NCBI GenBank assembly: GCA_003456125.1
Contig: DMPD01000121.1
Coordinates: 1-8,128, forward strand
Length of the DNA stretch: 8,128 nucleotides
Reading direction: 5' to 3'
From: Cyanobacteria bacterium UBA8156
GTDB lineage: Bacteria; Cyanobacteriota; Cyanobacteriia; Pseudanabaenales; Pseudanabaenaceae
Part shown: positions 1-7,400 of the stretch, piece after piece
Layout of the letters: each line of letters starts with the position of its first letter
How positions within the stretch are numbered: the first letter of the stretch is position 1
Notes under the pieces: model-generated
What the model was told of the DNA's origin: nothing
Database searches by the model: none
Seen by the model: only the letters and a program-made list of their open reading frames with translations
Translations under genes and position numbers: made by a program

Positions 1-751
1 CCAGTTCCCCGACGGTGTATTCCCCCGGATTGCCCAGATTCACCGGCTCTGCGCAATCGCTTTCCATCAACCGCAGGAAACCCGCCACCAAATCCGAGAC
101 GTAGCAAAAACTCCGGGTTTGGCTGCCGTCGCCGTACACCGTGAGGGGTTTGCCCTGCAACGCCTGCACCACAAAATTGCTCACCACCCGCCCATCGTCG
201 GCCAACATGCGATCGCCGTAGGTGTTGAAAATGCGGGCGACCCGCACTGCCAACCCATGCTGACGGGCAAAGTCAAAAGTCAGGGTTTCGGCGATGCGCT
301 TCCCTTCGTCGTAACAGGCGCGAATTCCGGTGCAATTGACATTCCCCCAGTAGCTCTCGGCTTGGGGATGCACCAACGGGTCGCCGTAAACCTCTGAGGT
401 GGAAGCCAGAAAGAACCGGGCCCCCAAGGTGTGGGCCAGGGTGAGGAGGTTCAACGTTCCCAAAAAGTTGGTTTTGGCGGTGGCAACGGGGTCCGCTTGG
501 TAGTGCACCGGCGAGGCTGGACAGGCCAGGTGATAAATGCGTTCGATCGCCGTATCGGCCAAATCGGCGAGGGGTTGCACCACGTCCCGGGTTAGCAGGT
601 GAAACCGCTCGTGACCGCGCCAGTGGGCCACATTGCGATCGCGTCCGGTATAAAAATTGTCCAAACAGAAAACCGTGTGTCCCTGTTCCATCAGGCGATC
701 GCACAAGTGAGACCCCAGAAAGCCGGCTCCCCCCGTCACCAATACCCGCAT
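1..751 (-). CDS. UDP-glucuronic acid decarboxylase-like NAD-dependent sugar epimerase (SDR family), 3' end cut by window
   Basis: I see 250 codons read leftward from the ATG at 751-749; the stop lies beyond base 1. The N-terminus has the NAD-binding Rossmann motif [11 protein letters not shown] (residues 6-16). Further on come [11 protein letters not shown], the YDEGK form of the catalytic YxxxK pair, [45 protein letters not shown] and [11 protein letters not shown]. This motif series is characteristic of UDP-glucuronate decarboxylases (UXS), which oxidise and decarboxylate UDP-glucuronate to UDP-xylose in the cytosol. Family members are usually about 310 residues, so roughly 60 C-terminal residues are missing. 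AGGA stands 9 bases before the ATG. One local difference from the usual family text is [13 protein letters not shown] where [13 protein letters not shown] is common; this may be lineage variation. The gene follows moxR on the same strand after 111 bases. It could instead be a related dTDP- or UDP-sugar epimerase/dehydratase, but the UXS-type motifs are strong. Confidence 0.9.
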   Translation of the reverse strand, partial: MRVLVTGGAGFLGSHLCDRLMEQGHTVFCLDNFYTGRDRNVAHWRGHERFHLLTRDVVQPLADLADTAIERIYHLACPASPVHYQADPVATAKTNFLGTLNLLTLAHTLGARFFLASTSEVYGDPLVHPQAESYWGNVNCTGIRACYDEGKRIAETLTFDFARQHGLAVRVARIFNTYGDRMLADDGRVVSNFVVQALQGKPLTVYGDGSQTRSFCYVSDLVAGFLRLMESDCAEPVNLGNPGEYTVGEL

Positions 752-809
752 ATGTTTTTCCTGGTCTTGAGTTTGAGGTGGCCCCTACATCCTTTTCAAT
801 TGCTGAGAA

Positions 810-833
810 CCGGGGACGGGGGCAGTGCCCCGG
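810..833. other. GC-rich hairpin between moxR and the epimerase gene
   Basis: The spacer at 752-862 holds a perfect 5-base-pair stem GGGGC-AGT-GCCCC (819-831). A competing longer pairing joins CCGGGG (810-815) with CCCCGG (828-833). On the minus strand it lies after the moxR stop and before the epimerase start. No run of T follows on either strand, so it is not a standard intrinsic terminator. It may be a transcript-stabilising or attenuating hairpin, or part of a dispersed intergenic repeat. The rest of the spacer shows nothing I recognise. Confidence 0.35.
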
Positions 834-862
834 CGACCCAATTCTGAGAGGCGTGCTCTAGT

Positions 863-1792
863 TTACGGCACCGCTACGCTGTCCACAATCCGCCGAATCA
901 CCTCCCGGGCGACGCGCCGTCCCGCCGGCAACACGCGGTGGGCCAGCACAAAGGGAGCGATGTATTTTACGTCGTCGGGCAACACGTAATCCGCCGGGCG
1001 ATCGGGGTTGAGGGCCAACCGCAACAACGCATAACTTTGCGCTGTCCGTTGGAGGGCGACGGAACCGCGGGGACTCGATCCCAAGGCAATTTCACTATCT
1101 TCGCGGGTGGCCCGCACCAACCGGACAATGTATTGGCGGGTAGCTTCGCTCACGGGGAGGGTTTAGGCCATTTGCCGCAACGCCAAGACTTCCTCCGGGG
1201 AAATGCAAGGCTCCAAGGTGGCCGGGCGATCGCCCAACCGCACCAACATTTCCAACTCTTCGGTTTCGGTGGGGTAGCCCAAGGTAAACGAGAGGGCAAA
1301 GCGATCCAATTGCGCTTCGGGTAGGGGGAAGGTGCCCTGGTACTCGACGGGGTTTTGGGTGGCGATCGTGAAAAACGGCAACGGCACCGGATAGGACACC
1401 CCATCAATCGTGACCTGTTGTTCTTCCATCACCTCCAGCAAAGCCGATTGGGTGCGGGGGGTCGCCCGGTTGATTTCATCCGCCAGCAGAATGTGGGCAA
1501 ACACGGGCCCGGGCACAAACCGAAACTCGCCCGATTTGGGGTTCCAGATGTTGGTACCGGTGATGTCTGCCGGCAACAGATCGGGCGTGCATTGCACCCG
1601 TTGAAACTTCCCGGAAATGGAAGCCGCCAAAGATTTGGCCAACAGGGTTTTGCCTACCCCCGGCACATCTTCCAACAGGGCGTGGCCCCCGGCCAACAAT
1701 GCCGTGAGCGCCAAACGAATGGCTTCGTCTTTGCCAACGATAATCCGTTGGAGGTTCGCCACCAACTGCCGTATTTTGGCTTGTCCGTCCAT
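863..1792 (-). pseudogene. MoxR-family AAA+ ATPase, interrupted by an in-frame TAA
   Basis: Read from the ATG at 1792 (AAGGA 8 bases upstream), the frame gives 209 residues, then TAA at 1165-1163. It continues in the same frame for a further 99 residues to the TAA at 865-863. The total of about 309 positions fits a normal MoxR protein. The first part has Walker A PGVGKT (44-49), Walker [10 protein letters not shown] (102-110), sensor 1 ATQNP (144-148) and the arginine finger in EAQLDRF (159-165). The second part has YIVRLVRATR and the sensor-2 segment SPRG (about 240-243), followed by the C-terminal helices of the lid. MoxR ATPases are chaperone-like AAA+ proteins, often linked to von Willebrand A-domain partners; none is visible here. 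The first fragment alone lacks sensor 2 and the lid. The second could start at GTG 1153-1151, nine bases past the stop, but has no Shine-Dalgarno sequence. Alternatives are a sequencing error or two separate products. The family call is very firm; functional status is uncertain. Confidence 0.85.
1163..1165 (-). other. in-frame TAA codon splitting moxR
   Basis: The minus-strand text reads CAA ATG GCC TAA ACC CTC CCC GTG AGC. The reading frame is identical on both sides, so this is a nonsense codon and not a frameshift. A single transition (A to G at plus-strand 1165) would restore CAA, glutamine. Confidence 0.9.
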
Positions 1793-1813
1793 TTTGGTAT
1801 CCTTCCCGTTTGG

Positions 1814-1822
1814 TGGTATTCT
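1814..1822 (+). promoter_or_regulatory. possible extended -10 promoter element for rpiA
   Basis: TGG followed by TATTCT (1817-1822) matches an extended -10 (TGn plus TAnnnT) and lies 27 bases before the rpiA ATG, in the 57-base spacer divergent from moxR. A start site near 1829 would leave a leader of about 20 bases. I see no good -35 box. This is a weak, sequence-only proposal. Confidence 0.3.
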
Positions 1823-1849
1823 GACCCAACAGCCCTTGCTCAGTGTGCC

Positions 1850-2566
1850 ATGAATCCCGACCTAACCAAGCAACTCAAACAACAAGTCGGCGTCACGGCC
1901 GCCCAACGGGTCACCTCCGGCATGGTGGTGGGTTTGGGTACCGGCTCGACGGCAGCCTTTGCGATCGCCGAGTTGGGGCGCCGCTTGAGTAGCGGGGAAC
2001 TGCAAAACATCCGGGGCATTCCCACTTCGTTCCAGGCCTCGGTGTTGGCCAAGCAATACGGCATTCCCTTGATCACCCTGGATGATTTGGGCGATGCCGA
2101 ATCGGTGGCGATCGCCATTGATGGGGCCGACGAAGTAGACCCGCAAAAAAACTTGATCAAGGGCGGAGGGGCGGCCCACACCCGCGAAAAGGTGGTGGAT
2201 AGCCTGGCCCGAGAATTTATCGTGGTGGTGGACAGCTCTAAGCTGGTGGACAAGCTGGGATCGACGTTTCCGGTACCCCTGGAGGTCTTGCCGATGGCGG
2301 TGGCGCCGGTGACCCGGGCCGTGAAAGCATTGGGCGGCAGCCCGGAACTGCGCATGGGTGTGAAAAAGGATGGCCCCGTGATTACCGACCAAGGGAACAT
2401 GGTCTTGGATGTAACATTTGCCGACATTCCCGACCCGGCAGGTCTGGAAAAAACCCTCAACAACCTGCCGGGGGTGGTGGAAAACGGGTTGTTTGTGGGG
2501 GTGGCCCACACCATTTTGGTGGGCGAAGTGGTAGACGGGGTGCCCCAAGTCCGGGAAATTCTGTAA
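1850..2566 (+). CDS. rpiA: ribose-5-phosphate isomerase A
   Basis: This 238-residue cytosolic enzyme interconverts ribose 5-phosphate and ribulose 5-phosphate. In a phototroph this serves both the Calvin cycle and the oxidative pentose phosphate pathway. Visible motifs are the phosphate-binding GLGTGST (28-34), IPTSFQA (57-63), DGADEVD (91-97) and [11 protein letters not shown] (104-114). Aligned to E. coli RpiA with an offset of 10, the active-site residues D81, D84, K94 and E103 fall on D91, D94, K104 and E113. Further C-terminal are GNMVLDV and GVVENGLF, both usual for the family. The start was chosen at ATG 1850 because the family N-terminus (LKQQVG, where the first helix begins) follows directly; the open frame upstream to 1355 is only antisense to moxR. 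No clear Shine-Dalgarno sequence precedes the ATG. It is divergent from moxR and is followed by ycf4 after 34 bases. Confidence 0.97.
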   Translation: MNPDLTKQLKQQVGVTAAQRVTSGMVVGLGTGSTAAFAIAELGRRLSSGELQNIRGIPTSFQASVLAKQYGIPLITLDDLGDAESVAIAIDGADEVDPQKNLIKGGGAAHTREKVVDSLAREFIVVVDSSKLVDKLGSTFPVPLEVLPMAVAPVTRAVKALGGSPELRMGVKKDGPVITDQGNMVLDVTFADIPDPAGLEKTLNNLPGVVENGLFVGVAHTILVGEVVDGVPQVREIL

Positions 2567-2600
2567 CCATAGGGCTAGTTTTCAACCCCGATTTTCACCA

Positions 2601-3173
2601 ATGACTGCAACCAACAATCCTGTGTCTACCCAAACCCGTACCCTGACCTACACGATTACCGGCGCCCGCCGCCCGAGCAATTTCGTGTTTGCCGCGATCA
2701 CGGCGATCGGGGGGGTGGGGTTCCTGCTGGCTGGGCTATCCAGCTACACCGCTATGGATTTGCTACCGGGCATCGAGCAACCCCTGGTGAATTTTGTCCC
2801 CCAAGGCTTGGCCCTCTCTTTCTATGGGGTGGCCGGTACCCTCTTGGACTTTTATTTGTGGTTTGCGATCGCCATTGACTACGGCGGCGGGTTCAACGAG
2901 TTTGATTTGGACAAAGGGCAACTGCGGATGGTGCGCAAGGGGATGCCCGGGCGCAACCGCACCATTGATCTGGCGTTTCCATTGGCGGAGGTACAGGCGG
3001 TGCGGGCGGAGATTCGGAACGGCATCAACCCGCGGCGATCGCTCTATTTGCGGTTGAAGGGGCGCAAGGATTTGCCGTTGACGGAGGTGGGTCAGCCGAT
3101 GCCGTTGTCGGAACTAGAAGACAAGGCGGCAGAGTTGGCCAAGTTTTTGGCGGTGCCCCTCGAAGGAATCTAG
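2601..3173 (+). CDS. ycf4: photosystem I assembly protein Ycf4
   Basis: This 190-residue thylakoid membrane protein acts as a scaffold in assembly of photosystem I. It has the family architecture: a short N-terminal stretch with the RRPSNF segment (23-28), a first membrane helix at about 28-48 (ending GFLLAGLSSY), a lumenal or connecting loop with LLPG, and FVPQGLALSFYG leading into a second helix at about 69-92. A long soluble domain follows with NEFD, RKGMPGRNR, the INPRRSLYLR motif, LPLTEVGQPMPLSELE and the invariant-looking C-terminus FLAVPLEGI. Length matches the usual roughly 185 residues. An aspartate (D83) sits within the second membrane helix. The start ATG has no obvious Shine-Dalgarno sequence. 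It lies 34 bases after rpiA and 5 bases before the methyltransferase, so it is probably transcribed with them. Identification is secure. Confidence 0.95.
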   Translation: MTATNNPVSTQTRTLTYTITGARRPSNFVFAAITAIGGVGFLLAGLSSYTAMDLLPGIEQPLVNFVPQGLALSFYGVAGTLLDFYLWFAIAIDYGGGFNEFDLDKGQLRMVRKGMPGRNRTIDLAFPLAEVQAVRAEIRNGINPRRSLYLRLKGRKDLPLTEVGQPMPLSELEDKAAELAKFLAVPLEGI

Positions 3174-3178
3174 GAGCC

Positions 3179-3859
3179 ATGCTTAGCAAAGTTCTCAAAG
3201 GCAACCGTTTTCGCAAATCCCGATGGCCCGATCAAAAGGGGAATTTTGTGGGGTGGTCAAAAATTCTGCGCCATGCTCCCCCAGCTTTATCCTCGGGTTT
3301 TTTGAGACTTGTCCTCAACCGATACCAGCTGTTACCTTGGCTTCCTTACACCATTATTGATCGCTTTCACGCTTTTCTCACTTCAAACTCGCGGGTGCTG
3401 GAATTTGGTTCGGGAATGTCCACCCTTTGGTATGCCACGAGAGCTCAAACCATTTGGGCCGTTGAAGACAATCAGTCTTGGTACGACAAAGTGCAGCGAA
3501 TGCTGGCAGAGCAAGGCAGGCAAAATCTCAACTATCTTTTTACGCAAGAGAAGGAAGCTTACGTTTCTTTTGGCGAGTCTAGTCCTGAAGGTTTTGATTT
3601 GATTGTGGTCGATGGGAGCTACCGGAGCGCTTGTGTATTGCAGGGCGCGAAATTGCTTCGTCCGGGCGGCATTTTGTACTTGGATAACTCCGATATGGAT
3701 GTTCAGCCGGAAGGCGGCGATATGCGTGTAGCCGAGTCTCATCTGCGTGACCTAGCGAAAACCTGGAAAACGATTCCGGTCGAAGTAACCGACTTTGTAC
3801 CAGGACTTTTCTTTGTGACGCAGGGAATGTATGTGCAGCGTCCCTTAGTAAAGTCATGA
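3179..3859 (+). CDS. class I SAM-dependent methyltransferase, substrate unknown
   Basis: The 226 residues contain a Rossmann-fold methyltransferase core. Motif I is [10 protein letters not shown] (73-82), the acidic end of the second strand is AVEDN (E96), a further strand is [11 protein letters not shown] (139-149), and [12 protein letters not shown] (159-170) is the usual segment after motif III. The first 60 or so residues are basic and specific to this protein. Substrate cannot be read from sequence; beside rfbA, a sugar or polysaccharide acceptor is a reasonable inference. The ATG follows the ycf4 stop by 5 bases; GGAG (3173-3176) overlaps that stop but is only 2 bases from the ATG, unusually close. 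The TGA stop overlaps the rfbA start as ATGA, suggesting translational coupling. Base composition stands out: five 60-base rows counted by hand run from 42 to 52% G+C, against 62 to 65% in ycf4. This suggests acquisition from elsewhere. Confidence 0.8.
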   Translation: MLSKVLKGNRFRKSRWPDQKGNFVGWSKILRHAPPALSSGFLRLVLNRYQLLPWLPYTIIDRFHAFLTSNSRVLEFGSGMSTLWYATRAQTIWAVEDNQSWYDKVQRMLAEQGRQNLNYLFTQEKEAYVSFGESSPEGFDLIVVDGSYRSACVLQGAKLLRPGGILYLDNSDMDVQPEGGDMRVAESHLRDLAKTWKTIPVEVTDFVPGLFFVTQGMYVQRPLVKS

Positions 3860-4737
3860 AAGGGATTGTGTTGGCGGGGGGATCGGGCACACGGTTGTAC
3901 CCGCTAACCCTGGCTGTGAGCAAGCAACTGATGCCGGTCTACGACAAGCCGATGGTTTACTATCCTTTGTCGGTGTTGATGCTAGCGGGCATTCGCGAGA
4001 TTTTGGTGATTTCCACCCCCCACGATTTGCCCCTGTTTCAGCGGTTGTTGGGAGACGGTCGGCAATGGGGCCTCCAATTTTCCTATGTGGAGCAGCCCCA
4101 GCCGGGTGGTTTGGCCCAGGCTTTTCTGTTGGGGGAAGATTTTATCGCCGGTGAGCCGGTGTGTTTGATTTTGGGAGACAACATTTTTTACGGTCACGGG
4201 TTGCCGGAGGTGTTGCAACGGGCGGCCCAGTTGACGGCAGGGGGGCTGATTTTTGGCTACCGGGTCAACGACCCCCACCGTTACGGCACCATTGTCTTTG
4301 ACAAGCAGGGGCGGGCGATGGACTTGGAAGAAAAACCGCTGCAGCCCAAATCCAACTATGCCGTCCCGGGGTTGTATTTCTACGATGCCCAAGTCTGTGC
4401 GATCGCCCAAAGCCTTCAGCCGTCGGCGCGGGGGGAGTTGGAAATTACCGATGTCAACCGCCACTATTTGGCTGCGGGTCAACTGCAAGTGGAATTGTTG
4501 GGGCGGGGCTATGCCTGGTTGGATACGGGTACCCACGAATCGCTCCATCAGGCGGCCAATTTCATTCAAACCCTGGAAGACCGGCAAGGTTTGAAGGTTG
4601 CCTGCCTCGAAGAAATTGCCTACCGCCAGGGCTACATCGATCGCGCCCAACTCACCGAGTTGGCACGCCCCTTGGCCAAAAGCAGTTATGGGGCTTACCT
4701 GATGCAGGTGTTGCGGGAAGATCCAGACCTGGTTTAG
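3856..4737 (+). CDS. rfbA: glucose-1-phosphate thymidylyltransferase (dTDP-glucose pyrophosphorylase)
   Basis: RfbA/RmlA joins dTTP and glucose 1-phosphate to give dTDP-glucose, the first step toward dTDP-L-rhamnose and other deoxysugars of surface polysaccharides. The 293 residues match the family length. The N-terminus has the nucleotide-binding signature [11 protein letters not shown] (8-18), [12 protein letters not shown] (22-33) and [20 protein letters not shown]. Next come the thymidine-site segment [12 protein letters not shown] (79-90) and the metal-binding LGDN (106-109). The C-terminal half has [25 protein letters not shown] and [10 protein letters not shown]. The start ATG overlaps the upstream methyltransferase stop by 4 bases. 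The stop TAG shares bases with the stop of the converging coaBC gene, leaving no intergenic terminator. No rfbB, rfbC or rfbD is visible in the window, so the rest of the rhamnose pathway must be encoded elsewhere if present. Confidence 0.97.
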   Translation: MKGIVLAGGSGTRLYPLTLAVSKQLMPVYDKPMVYYPLSVLMLAGIREILVISTPHDLPLFQRLLGDGRQWGLQFSYVEQPQPGGLAQAFLLGEDFIAGEPVCLILGDNIFYGHGLPEVLQRAAQLTAGGLIFGYRVNDPHRYGTIVFDKQGRAMDLEEKPLQPKSNYAVPGLYFYDAQVCAIAQSLQPSARGELEITDVNRHYLAAGQLQVELLGRGYAWLDTGTHESLHQAANFIQTLEDRQGLKVACLEEIAYRQGYIDRAQLTELARPLAKSSYGAYLMQVLREDPDLV

Positions 4738-5948
4738 CCCGGTTCATCGCCGCGCCAAAAATCCCAGAGGGCGCAGGCTATCCCCAGTTTGGAGGTGAGG
4801 GCGATCGCCCCTTGGCGGCCATCCCGATGCAGCAACCAGCCCCGGTTGGTATCGCTGCCAAAGCCGCTGTCGGCGGTGCCCACCGGATTCACCAACACCG
4901 CATCCAGTCCCTTGCGGTGCAGCTTATCCCGTCCCTGGGTTCGCATTGCGGCTTCGTCGCCGGTCTGGGCCGCCAAGCCAATCAGGTGTTGATGGGGCTG
5001 TTTTTGGGCCGCCACCGCCTGCAGAATGTCGGGAATGGGGCTGAGCGGTAGCGTTGCGGGCAATTCGGATTTCGGCAGTTTGCGATCGCCCAGGTAGGGG
5101 GGACGCACATCCCCCACCGCCGCCGCCGAGACAAACACATCGCAACCGGGAAATTCTGCCAAGACGGCGTTTTCCATCTCCGCTGCCGTTGTTACCCGGT
5201 GGGTGGGAATGCCCGCCGGAGCGGGGCGATCGCCCGCCAAAATCAAGCGGACGGCTGCCCCCCGATACAAAGCCGCCTGGGCGATGGCTATGCCCTGTTT
5301 GCCCGTGGCCGGATTGCCCAAAAAACGCACCGCATCCAGGGGTTCTTGGGTGCCCCCCGCACTCACCAACACGGTTTTCCCCTGCAGGTCTCGACGGCCG
5401 CCGGTGTGCAACAACACCTCGATCGCCACCAAAATGTCGGGGGGTTCCGCCATTCGTCCTGTCCCGACCGCATCGCAGGCCAACCGGCCCGCACCGGGGG
5501 CGATCGCCCAATACCGGGGGTCTTGCTGCAAAGTTTGCCAATGGTGCTGCACGATGGGCTGTTCCCACATGGTCGTGTTGGCCGCCGGGGCCACCAACAC
5601 CGGACACCGCGAAGCCAGCACCGTCGCCGTCAACAAATTGTCCGCCAACCCCAACGCCAACTTGGCCAGGGTGTGGGCCGTCAACGGCGCGATGACCAAC
5701 AAATCCGCCGGTTCCCCCAAGGCAATGTGCAAAGGCTTGCCCTGGCTTGCCTGCCAAAAATCGCCATCGGTATACGCGGGCGATCGGGCCAACGTGGCCA
5801 ACGTCAGCGGGGTGACAAACTGAGCCCCATGCTCCGTGAGGACGACCTGTACCGCCACATCCTCCCGTTGGCTGAGGGCAGAAACCACCTCACACACCTT
5901 GTAGGCGGCGATGCCTCCGCAGATCCCCACCACCACCCGTTGCGACAT
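4734..5948 (-). CDS. coaBC: bifunctional phosphopantothenoylcysteine decarboxylase / phosphopantothenate-cysteine ligase
   Basis: This 404-residue two-domain enzyme performs two successive steps of coenzyme A synthesis: CoaB ligates cysteine to 4'-phosphopantothenate, and CoaC, a flavoprotein, decarboxylates the product to 4'-phosphopantetheine. The CoaC domain (about 1-180) has GGIAAYK (11-17), the active-site histidine H74 in LHIALGE, the PxMNxxMW-type motif as PAANTTMW (121-128, N124 kept) and the flap [15 protein letters not shown] with C158. The CoaB domain (about 187-400) has [22 protein letters not shown] (N212), [10 protein letters not shown] (274-283), DRKLPK with the expected lysines, and [12 protein letters not shown]. 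The methionine of PAMN is alanine here (A123), and the usual FAAET reads LAAQT; the latter may be a lineage form. The ATG shares one base with the comB stop (TGATG), implying translational coupling. It is the last gene of the minus-strand run. Confidence 0.95.
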   Translation of the reverse strand: MSQRVVVGICGGIAAYKVCEVVSALSQREDVAVQVVLTEHGAQFVTPLTLATLARSPAYTDGDFWQASQGKPLHIALGEPADLLVIAPLTAHTLAKLALGLADNLLTATVLASRCPVLVAPAANTTMWEQPIVQHHWQTLQQDPRYWAIAPGAGRLACDAVGTGRMAEPPDILVAIEVLLHTGGRRDLQGKTVLVSAGGTQEPLDAVRFLGNPATGKQGIAIAQAALYRGAAVRLILAGDRPAPAGIPTHRVTTAAEMENAVLAEFPGCDVFVSAAAVGDVRPPYLGDRKLPKSELPATLPLSPIPDILQAVAAQKQPHQHLIGLAAQTGDEAAMRTQGRDKLHRKGLDAVLVNPVGTADSGFGSDTNRGWLLHRDGRQGAIALTSKLGIACALWDFWRGDEPG

Positions 5949-6661
5949 CAGAGGGCCAGCACCCCAGGGCTAATTTGACGGGGCACCGCCTCGACAATGC
6001 TGCGGCGGGCACAGTAGGCAATGTCTTCGCGGCAATTGAGACGGAGGAGCCGCTGCCCGTGGCTGGAGAGACAGAACAGCCCTTCCAGATGGTCTTGCCA
6101 TTGTTCGTAGAGGGCCAGGGCCGCCACCGTTTCATCGTTGCCCCATTCGCAGTGGCTTTTCAATTCCTGGGCGATCGCCCCGGCGCAGACCGTATCTTCG
6201 AGGGCATAGCTGCCTTGCCAGCCCGCCCCCACAATCCAGATGATTTCCGGCTGCTCGCGGGTCAACACCTTCACCACCGCCTCCAAGTTGATCGCCGCCG
6301 CCGCCAGCACCAGAGGCGCCGCTTGGATGCGTTGGAGGGCGCGGGTACCGTTGGTGGTGCTCATCAGGATGCGTTTGCCGGCCACCGTCTCCACCGTGTA
6401 GTCAAACGGGGAATTGCCGAGATCAAACCCCTCTACTTTGCTGCCCCCCCGTTCTGCCGCTTTGAGGATTTGGGTCGCCGGATAATGGGCGGCAGCCGCC
6501 TGCAGGGCATCCAAATCGGCAAACACTTCGATCGCCTCGGCCCCGGAAGCCAATGCCGTCGCCATGGTGGTGGTCGCCCGCAAGGCATCGACGGCGATCG
6601 CGCAATCCGGAACCTCGTGTTCCGGGGTACGTTCCGGCGTGTGGTAAACAAACAGTTTCAT
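5948..6661 (-). CDS. comB: 2-phosphosulfolactate phosphatase family protein (ComB)
   Basis: The 237 residues match the ComB family. Key motifs are MKLFVYHTPE at the start, AIAVDALRATTT (21-32), AERGGSKVEGFDLGNSP (69-85), STTNGTRAL (101-109), VGAGWQGSYALEDTVCAGAI (144-163) and the C-terminal SSHGQRLL. In methanogens ComB is a magnesium-dependent phosphatase that removes phosphate from 2-phosphosulfolactate during coenzyme M synthesis. Cyanobacteria are not known to make coenzyme M, so the true substrate here is open. I chose ATG 6661 because it begins the conserved N-terminus; the frame could be opened at a TTG at 6700, but this adds residues unlike the family. No Shine-Dalgarno sequence is obvious. 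It follows the phosphopantetheinyl transferase after 45 bases and its TGA overlaps the coaBC ATG by one base. It is unrelated to the competence protein that is also called ComB. Confidence 0.9.
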   Translation of the reverse strand: MKLFVYHTPERTPEHEVPDCAIAVDALRATTTMATALASGAEAIEVFADLDALQAAAAHYPATQILKAAERGGSKVEGFDLGNSPFDYTVETVAGKRILMSTTNGTRALQRIQAAPLVLAAAAINLEAVVKVLTREQPEIIWIVGAGWQGSYALEDTVCAGAIAQELKSHCEWGNDETVAALALYEQWQDHLEGLFCLSSHGQRLLRLNCREDIAYCARRSIVEAVPRQISPGVLAL

Positions 6662-6706
6662 GCAAGGAATGGGGGTCGGTTTGCCGCAGAAGATAGACAA
6701 TCGAGG

Positions 6707-7396
6707 TCATTTATACCCCAAAACGGCATCACTTTTGGGCTGGCCTTCCTGCCAAGCCAACACCGCCACATACTCGGGATGGGGAGCCAAGGCCTCAAAC
6801 GTGTCCCCGTGCACCGTCACCGTCGCTTGTCCCGTCTGCCATGCCTGCAAAATGGGCACCGTCGGAAAGCCAAGGTGACTGCCCAAAGACTCCCCCCGCA
6901 GCTTCGCCCGGGCTTCTTTGCAGGTCCACATGGCCCAAAAATCCGCCGGGCCGTGCTGCGCCAGCCATTGCCGCTCCGCTTCGTCAAAAAAACGCCGCGC
7001 CAGACGGGCGATATCCGTCGGCCGGCCTGACCACTCCACATCGATGCCAACGGCTCCATTCGCCGTCACCGCCAAGAGCACCAACGAGCGGCTATGGGTC
7101 AAATTGAACTGGAGCGGGGAATGGGGGAGATAGGGCTTGCCGGCCGCTGTATAAGCCAAACGGAGGGCAAGGGGATGACACCCCAGCAGCCCCCCCAACA
7201 CTTGGCGAAGAAGCCAGCGGCCCGTGCCGAAGTGAAGATGCGGACACAGGGTCTGCTCTTCAGGGGGCAAAACCGCCAGCAAGGTTTCGGTGGGGAGATA
7301 ACCAACCGCCAATCGCCACAGGCGGATTTCGCCAGGAGCGAGGGGGCCAATGCCGGCCGGGCCCGTCGCCGTCGCACCGTACCAAATCCTGCCCAT
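6707..7396 (-). CDS. Sfp-type 4'-phosphopantetheinyl transferase
   Basis: This enzyme moves the 4'-phosphopantetheine arm of coenzyme A onto a serine of carrier proteins (fatty-acid, polyketide or nonribosomal-peptide carriers), releasing 3',5'-ADP. The 229 residues fit the Sfp/HetI class, a tandem of two related domains. Visible motifs are GKPYLP (86-91), FNLTHS (97-102), GIDVE (117-121), RRFFDEAER (134-142) and FWAMWTCKEARAKLRG (153-168). By comparison with Sfp (D107, E109, E151), the magnesium ligands would be D119, E121 and E161. The N-terminal third is less conserved. The ATG lies 4 bases beyond the stop of the YbjN-like gene, and comB starts 45 bases downstream. A place in the same transcript as coaBC is biochemically sensible, because CoA is the substrate. 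Which carrier protein is served cannot be told from this window. Confidence 0.9.
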   Translation of the reverse strand: MGRIWYGATATGPAGIGPLAPGEIRLWRLAVGYLPTETLLAVLPPEEQTLCPHLHFGTGRWLLRQVLGGLLGCHPLALRLAYTAAGKPYLPHSPLQFNLTHSRSLVLLAVTANGAVGIDVEWSGRPTDIARLARRFFDEAERQWLAQHGPADFWAMWTCKEARAKLRGESLGSHLGFPTVPILQAWQTGQATVTVHGDTFEALAPHPEYVAVLAWQEGQPKSDAVLGYK

Positions 7397-7400
7397 GGTC

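Noticed and set aside
819..831. Hairpin after moxR as an intrinsic terminator
   Set aside because: No run of T follows on either strand.
1355..1849. Upstream extension of the rpiA frame adding 165 residues
   Set aside because: The extension is antisense to moxR and the RpiA family N-terminus begins at the ATG at 1850.
3043..4398. Absence of HIP1 sites as proof of transfer of the methyltransferase
   Set aside because: A HIP1-free gap of similar length exists at 6602-8103 over ordinary genes, so only the base composition is used as evidence.
5199..5978. Long plus-strand open frame opposite coaBC (259 codons)
   Set aside because: It is antisense to a clearly recognised gene, has low-complexity composition rich in R, G, Q and P, and shows no family motif.
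6662..6700. Earlier TTG start for comB
   Set aside because: The added 13 residues are unlike the family, whose conserved N-terminus begins with the ATG at 6661.
5975..7030. 351-codon plus-strand open frame across comB and the phosphopantetheinyl transferase
   Set aside because: It runs antisense to two well-identified genes and their spacer, with no recognisable domain; it is a by-product of high G+C.
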